From assembly GCA_016722705.1 (NCBI GenBank), contig JADKGN010000004.1, positions 2,108,001 to 2,172,000 of the forward strand: 64,000 nucleotides of DNA, given 5' to 3'. Of the stretch, positions 62,257 through 64,000 are shown piece by piece. Origin of the DNA: Candidatus Dechloromonas phosphoritropha. GTDB lineage: Bacteria; Pseudomonadota; Gammaproteobacteria; Burkholderiales; Rhodocyclaceae. The position numbers and the translations under genes were made by a program. Numbering within the stretch: position 1 is the stretch's first letter; each line of letters begins with the position of its first letter. Below the pieces are notes generated by a model. The model was not told the DNA's origin and ran no database searches. It saw only the letters and a list, made by a program, of their open reading frames with translations.

Positions 62257-62757
62257 ATGACGAAATCAATCAACAAGGTTTCCCTGGCCACGCTGACGAT
62301 CCTCTTTCTCGCAAGCTTCGCTGCAGTGCCCGTTGCCCAGGCGTTCGGGCGCGGCGGTTTTGGCGGCGGCGGCTTCCGTGGCGGTGGTGGCGGTTTCGAC
62401 GGCGGCGGCTTCCGTGGTGGTGACATGCACGCCAACTTCGACAGATCTGATATACGCACCAACAACGTCCGCAACACCAGCGTCAACAACGTCAACATCA
62501 ACCGGAACTTCAACGCGAATGTCAATCGCGGCGGCTGCTGTTACGGCGGCTGGGACGGCGGCTACCACCCGGTTGCCACCGCGGCCGCTGTCGGTGCGAC
62601 GGTTGCCTTGACTGCCGCAGCGGTGGGCTCAATCGTGAACTCCGTTCCGGTGGGCTGTGCCCCGGTCAACTACGGCGGCGCGTACTACCAGCAATGTGGC
62701 TCGGTCTGGTATGAGCCCCAGGGGTACCAATACCTGGTGGTCAATCCGCCGTATTGA
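62257..62757 (+). CDS. Secreted Gly-rich protein
   Basis: 166 residues: signal peptide (LFLASFAAVPVAQAFGRG), a Gly/Arg/Phe-rich repeat (GGFGGGGFRGGGGGFDGGG), an Asn-rich stretch (NNVRNTSVNNVNINRNFNAN), a hydrophobic stretch, and a C-terminal CGSVWYEPQGYQYLVVNPPY motif as in DUF6515-like envelope proteins. Regularly seen next to DUF2092 and sulfatase genes, from memory. Function unknown. Confidence 0.8.
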   Translation: MTKSINKVSLATLTILFLASFAAVPVAQAFGRGGFGGGGFRGGGGGFDGGGFRGGDMHANFDRSDIRTNNVRNTSVNNVNINRNFNANVNRGGCCYGGWDGGYHPVATAAAVGATVALTAAAVGSIVNSVPVGCAPVNYGGAYYQQCGSVWYEPQGYQYLVVNPPY

Positions 62758-62866
62758 AGGGCCACAGGTTCTGAAAAGTACCCCCTCAACATGACCAACA
62801 GCTTGCGGAAGACATTGTCTGAAGCGGGCTGCGCGTCGGATTGATAAACTTCCGGAGGAATCAACC

Positions 62867-63883
62867 ATGCGTGTCGTACATCTTCTTTCTCGTGCCTTTG
62901 CTGTTCTCACCTTGTTCTCGCTTTCTGCGCTGTCCTGGGGCCAGACAGATCCACTGCCCTCATGGAACGACGGTGCCGCGAAGCAGGCCATCGTCGCGTT
63001 CGTGAAGGAGACGACCACGCAAGGTAGCCCGAAGTTCGTGCCGCCCGCCGAGCGCATCGCCACGTTCGACCAGGATGGCACGCTGTGGGTCGAGCAGCCG
63101 ATTTACTCGTTCGTGATGTACGCGCTGGACCGAGTGCCAGAAGTGGTCAAAGCCAAGCCTGAGCTGAAGAACGTCGAACCGTTCAAGACCGTGCTCTCCG
63201 GCAACCGCGAGGCGATGGCCAAGCTGACGCTGCCCGACCTGGAGAAGATCATCGCTGCCACCTTCACCGGCATGTCGGTGGATGACTTCAACACCGAAGT
63301 GTCGAAGTGGATGGCGAGCGCCAAGGACCCGCGCTGGAAGCGGCCCTATACCGAACTTGTCTATCAGCCGATGCAGGAGGTGCTGAAGTACCTGCGCGAC
63401 AACGGCTACAAGACCTACATCGTCACCGGCGGCGGCCAGGATTTCGTGCGCGCGTACTCGGAGGCGACTTATGGCATTCCACCGGAGCAGGTGGTGGGCA
63501 CGGCCGGTGCCACGAAGTACGGCTACGCCAAGAACGGCAAGCCTTTCCTGACCAAGGAGCTGAAGCTGCTGCTCAACGACGACTTTACCGGCAAGCCGGA
63601 GGGCATCCACCTGATGATCGGCCGCCGGCCTTACGCCGCGTTCGGCAATTCGACCGGCGACCAGCAGATGCTCGAATTCACGAAGGCCGGCGACGGTGCG
63701 CGGCTGTCGATGCTGGTGCTGCACGACGATGCCAAGCGCGAGTATGCTTACGGCCCGGCCCAGGGACTGCCCGCCACCAAGGTCGGCACCTTCACGCAAG
63801 GGCTCTACGACAAAGCGAATAAGCAGGACTGGACTGTCATCAGCATGAAGAACGACTGGAAAAAGATATTCGCGTTCGAATAA
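62867..63883 (+). CDS. Exported HAD-superfamily phosphatase
   Basis: 338 residues with a signal peptide (SRAFAVLTLFSLSALSWGQT). HAD motifs: ATFDQDGTLWVEQP (motif I, DxDGT), TYIVTGGGQDFVRAYSEATY (motif II) and MIGRRPYAAFGNSTGDQQML (motif III/IV region, with GNSTGD). The substrate is unknown; it could remove phosphate in the same pathway as the sulfatases. Confidence 0.9.
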   Translation: MRVVHLLSRAFAVLTLFSLSALSWGQTDPLPSWNDGAAKQAIVAFVKETTTQGSPKFVPPAERIATFDQDGTLWVEQPIYSFVMYALDRVPEVVKAKPELKNVEPFKTVLSGNREAMAKLTLPDLEKIIAATFTGMSVDDFNTEVSKWMASAKDPRWKRPYTELVYQPMQEVLKYLRDNGYKTYIVTGGGQDFVRAYSEATYGIPPEQVVGTAGATKYGYAKNGKPFLTKELKLLLNDDFTGKPEGIHLMIGRRPYAAFGNSTGDQQMLEFTKAGDGARLSMLVLHDDAKREYAYGPAQGLPATKVGTFTQGLYDKANKQDWTVISMKNDWKKIFAFE

Positions 63884-63933
63884 GCACCCGACTGGAACGC
63901 CGGGTTACCACCAATACCAAACAAGGAAACGGA

Positions 63934-64000
63934 ATGATCATGAACACCAGAACAACCATAGCGCCCTTCGCCACACGCGGTCTGGGTATTTGCCTCATTG
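63934..64000 (+). CDS. 5' end of a further exported-protein gene (cut by window)
   Basis: ATG at 63934 or 63940 after AAGGAAACGG, reading MNTRTTIAPFATRGLGICLI, a likely signal peptide. The gene continues outside the window. Confidence 0.6.
   Translation, partial: MIMNTRTTIAPFATRGLGICLI

Noticed and set aside
62333..62460. Gly-rich repeat as a CRISPR-like or regulatory repeat
   Set aside because: It is in-frame low-complexity coding sequence of the secreted Gly-rich protein.
1..64000. tRNA, rRNA and CRISPR arrays
   Set aside because: I looked for cloverleaf 3' ends, rRNA blocks and regularly spaced repeats and saw none, but small RNA genes could be missed by eye.

Overview
The window looks like the chromosome of a betaproteobacterium, most likely a Rhodocyclaceae member of the Dechloromonas / Candidatus Accumulibacter type. 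The evidence is high GC, betaproteobacterial housekeeping blocks (argS-SPOR-dsbA, thiS-thiG-trmB, rph-rdgB-hemW, yicC) and two adjacent low-affinity phosphate (Pit) operons with three PhoU-like DUF47 partners. The taxon is an inference from gene content; no rRNA is present.

Layout. 1-2450: wreckage of insertion sequences, including an intact copy of an unusual 1.6-kb single-gene mobile element. 2450-21390: ordinary chromosome. It has mobA-ychJ-rdgC, a copper-type membrane pair, the minus-strand run argS-SPOR-dsbA-SDR-thiS-thiG-trmB, ubiB with a SWIM/SNF2 helicase, a PepSY/two-component/DedA operon whose response regulator has lost its N-terminus, pncC and small membrane or periplasmic proteins. 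21391-23419: a decayed molybdenum/tungsten locus. moeA carries an in-place internal inversion plus an amber codon, and tupA and tupB are broken. 23572-28246: the two Pit/DUF47 operons. 28658-34429: yidB-like, hemW, rdgB, rph, a PP2C phosphatase with a Ser/Thr kinase, and yicC.

34430-about 52640 is accessory DNA: two tandem integrative elements entering at the 3' end of yicC. Element A (about 34430-50310) has an intact tyrosine integrase, an AlpA-like regulator, a primase/DUF927 helicase gene split by the second copy of the 1.6-kb element, an IS5-family insertion, unknown cargo genes, and a two-TM cargo gene split by an IS1380-family element that itself carries an IS4/Tn5-like IS. Element B (about 50310-52640) is a deletion remnant: half an integrase joined to the end of a DUF3987 protein, then frameshifted and chimeric debris.

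52620-64000: a hybrid sensor kinase with two response regulators, followed by two FGly-type arylsulfatases, a Sel1-repeat protein, a MarC-like membrane protein, a DUF2092 protein, a Gly-rich secreted protein and an exported HAD phosphatase. This reads as a regulated periplasmic sulfatase region. The gmk-rpoZ genes that commonly follow yicC are not seen, so the insertion or a rearrangement may extend past the window.

The main discovery candidate is the 1.6-kb element. Two nearly identical copies share exact boundaries, both sit at CTAA, and removing either copy restores the interrupted reading frame. It has no evident terminal inverted repeats and no DDE, serine or tyrosine recombinase signature that I can see. 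Its only protein has a Rep-like YDK...LRVE segment and a C-terminal winged helix.
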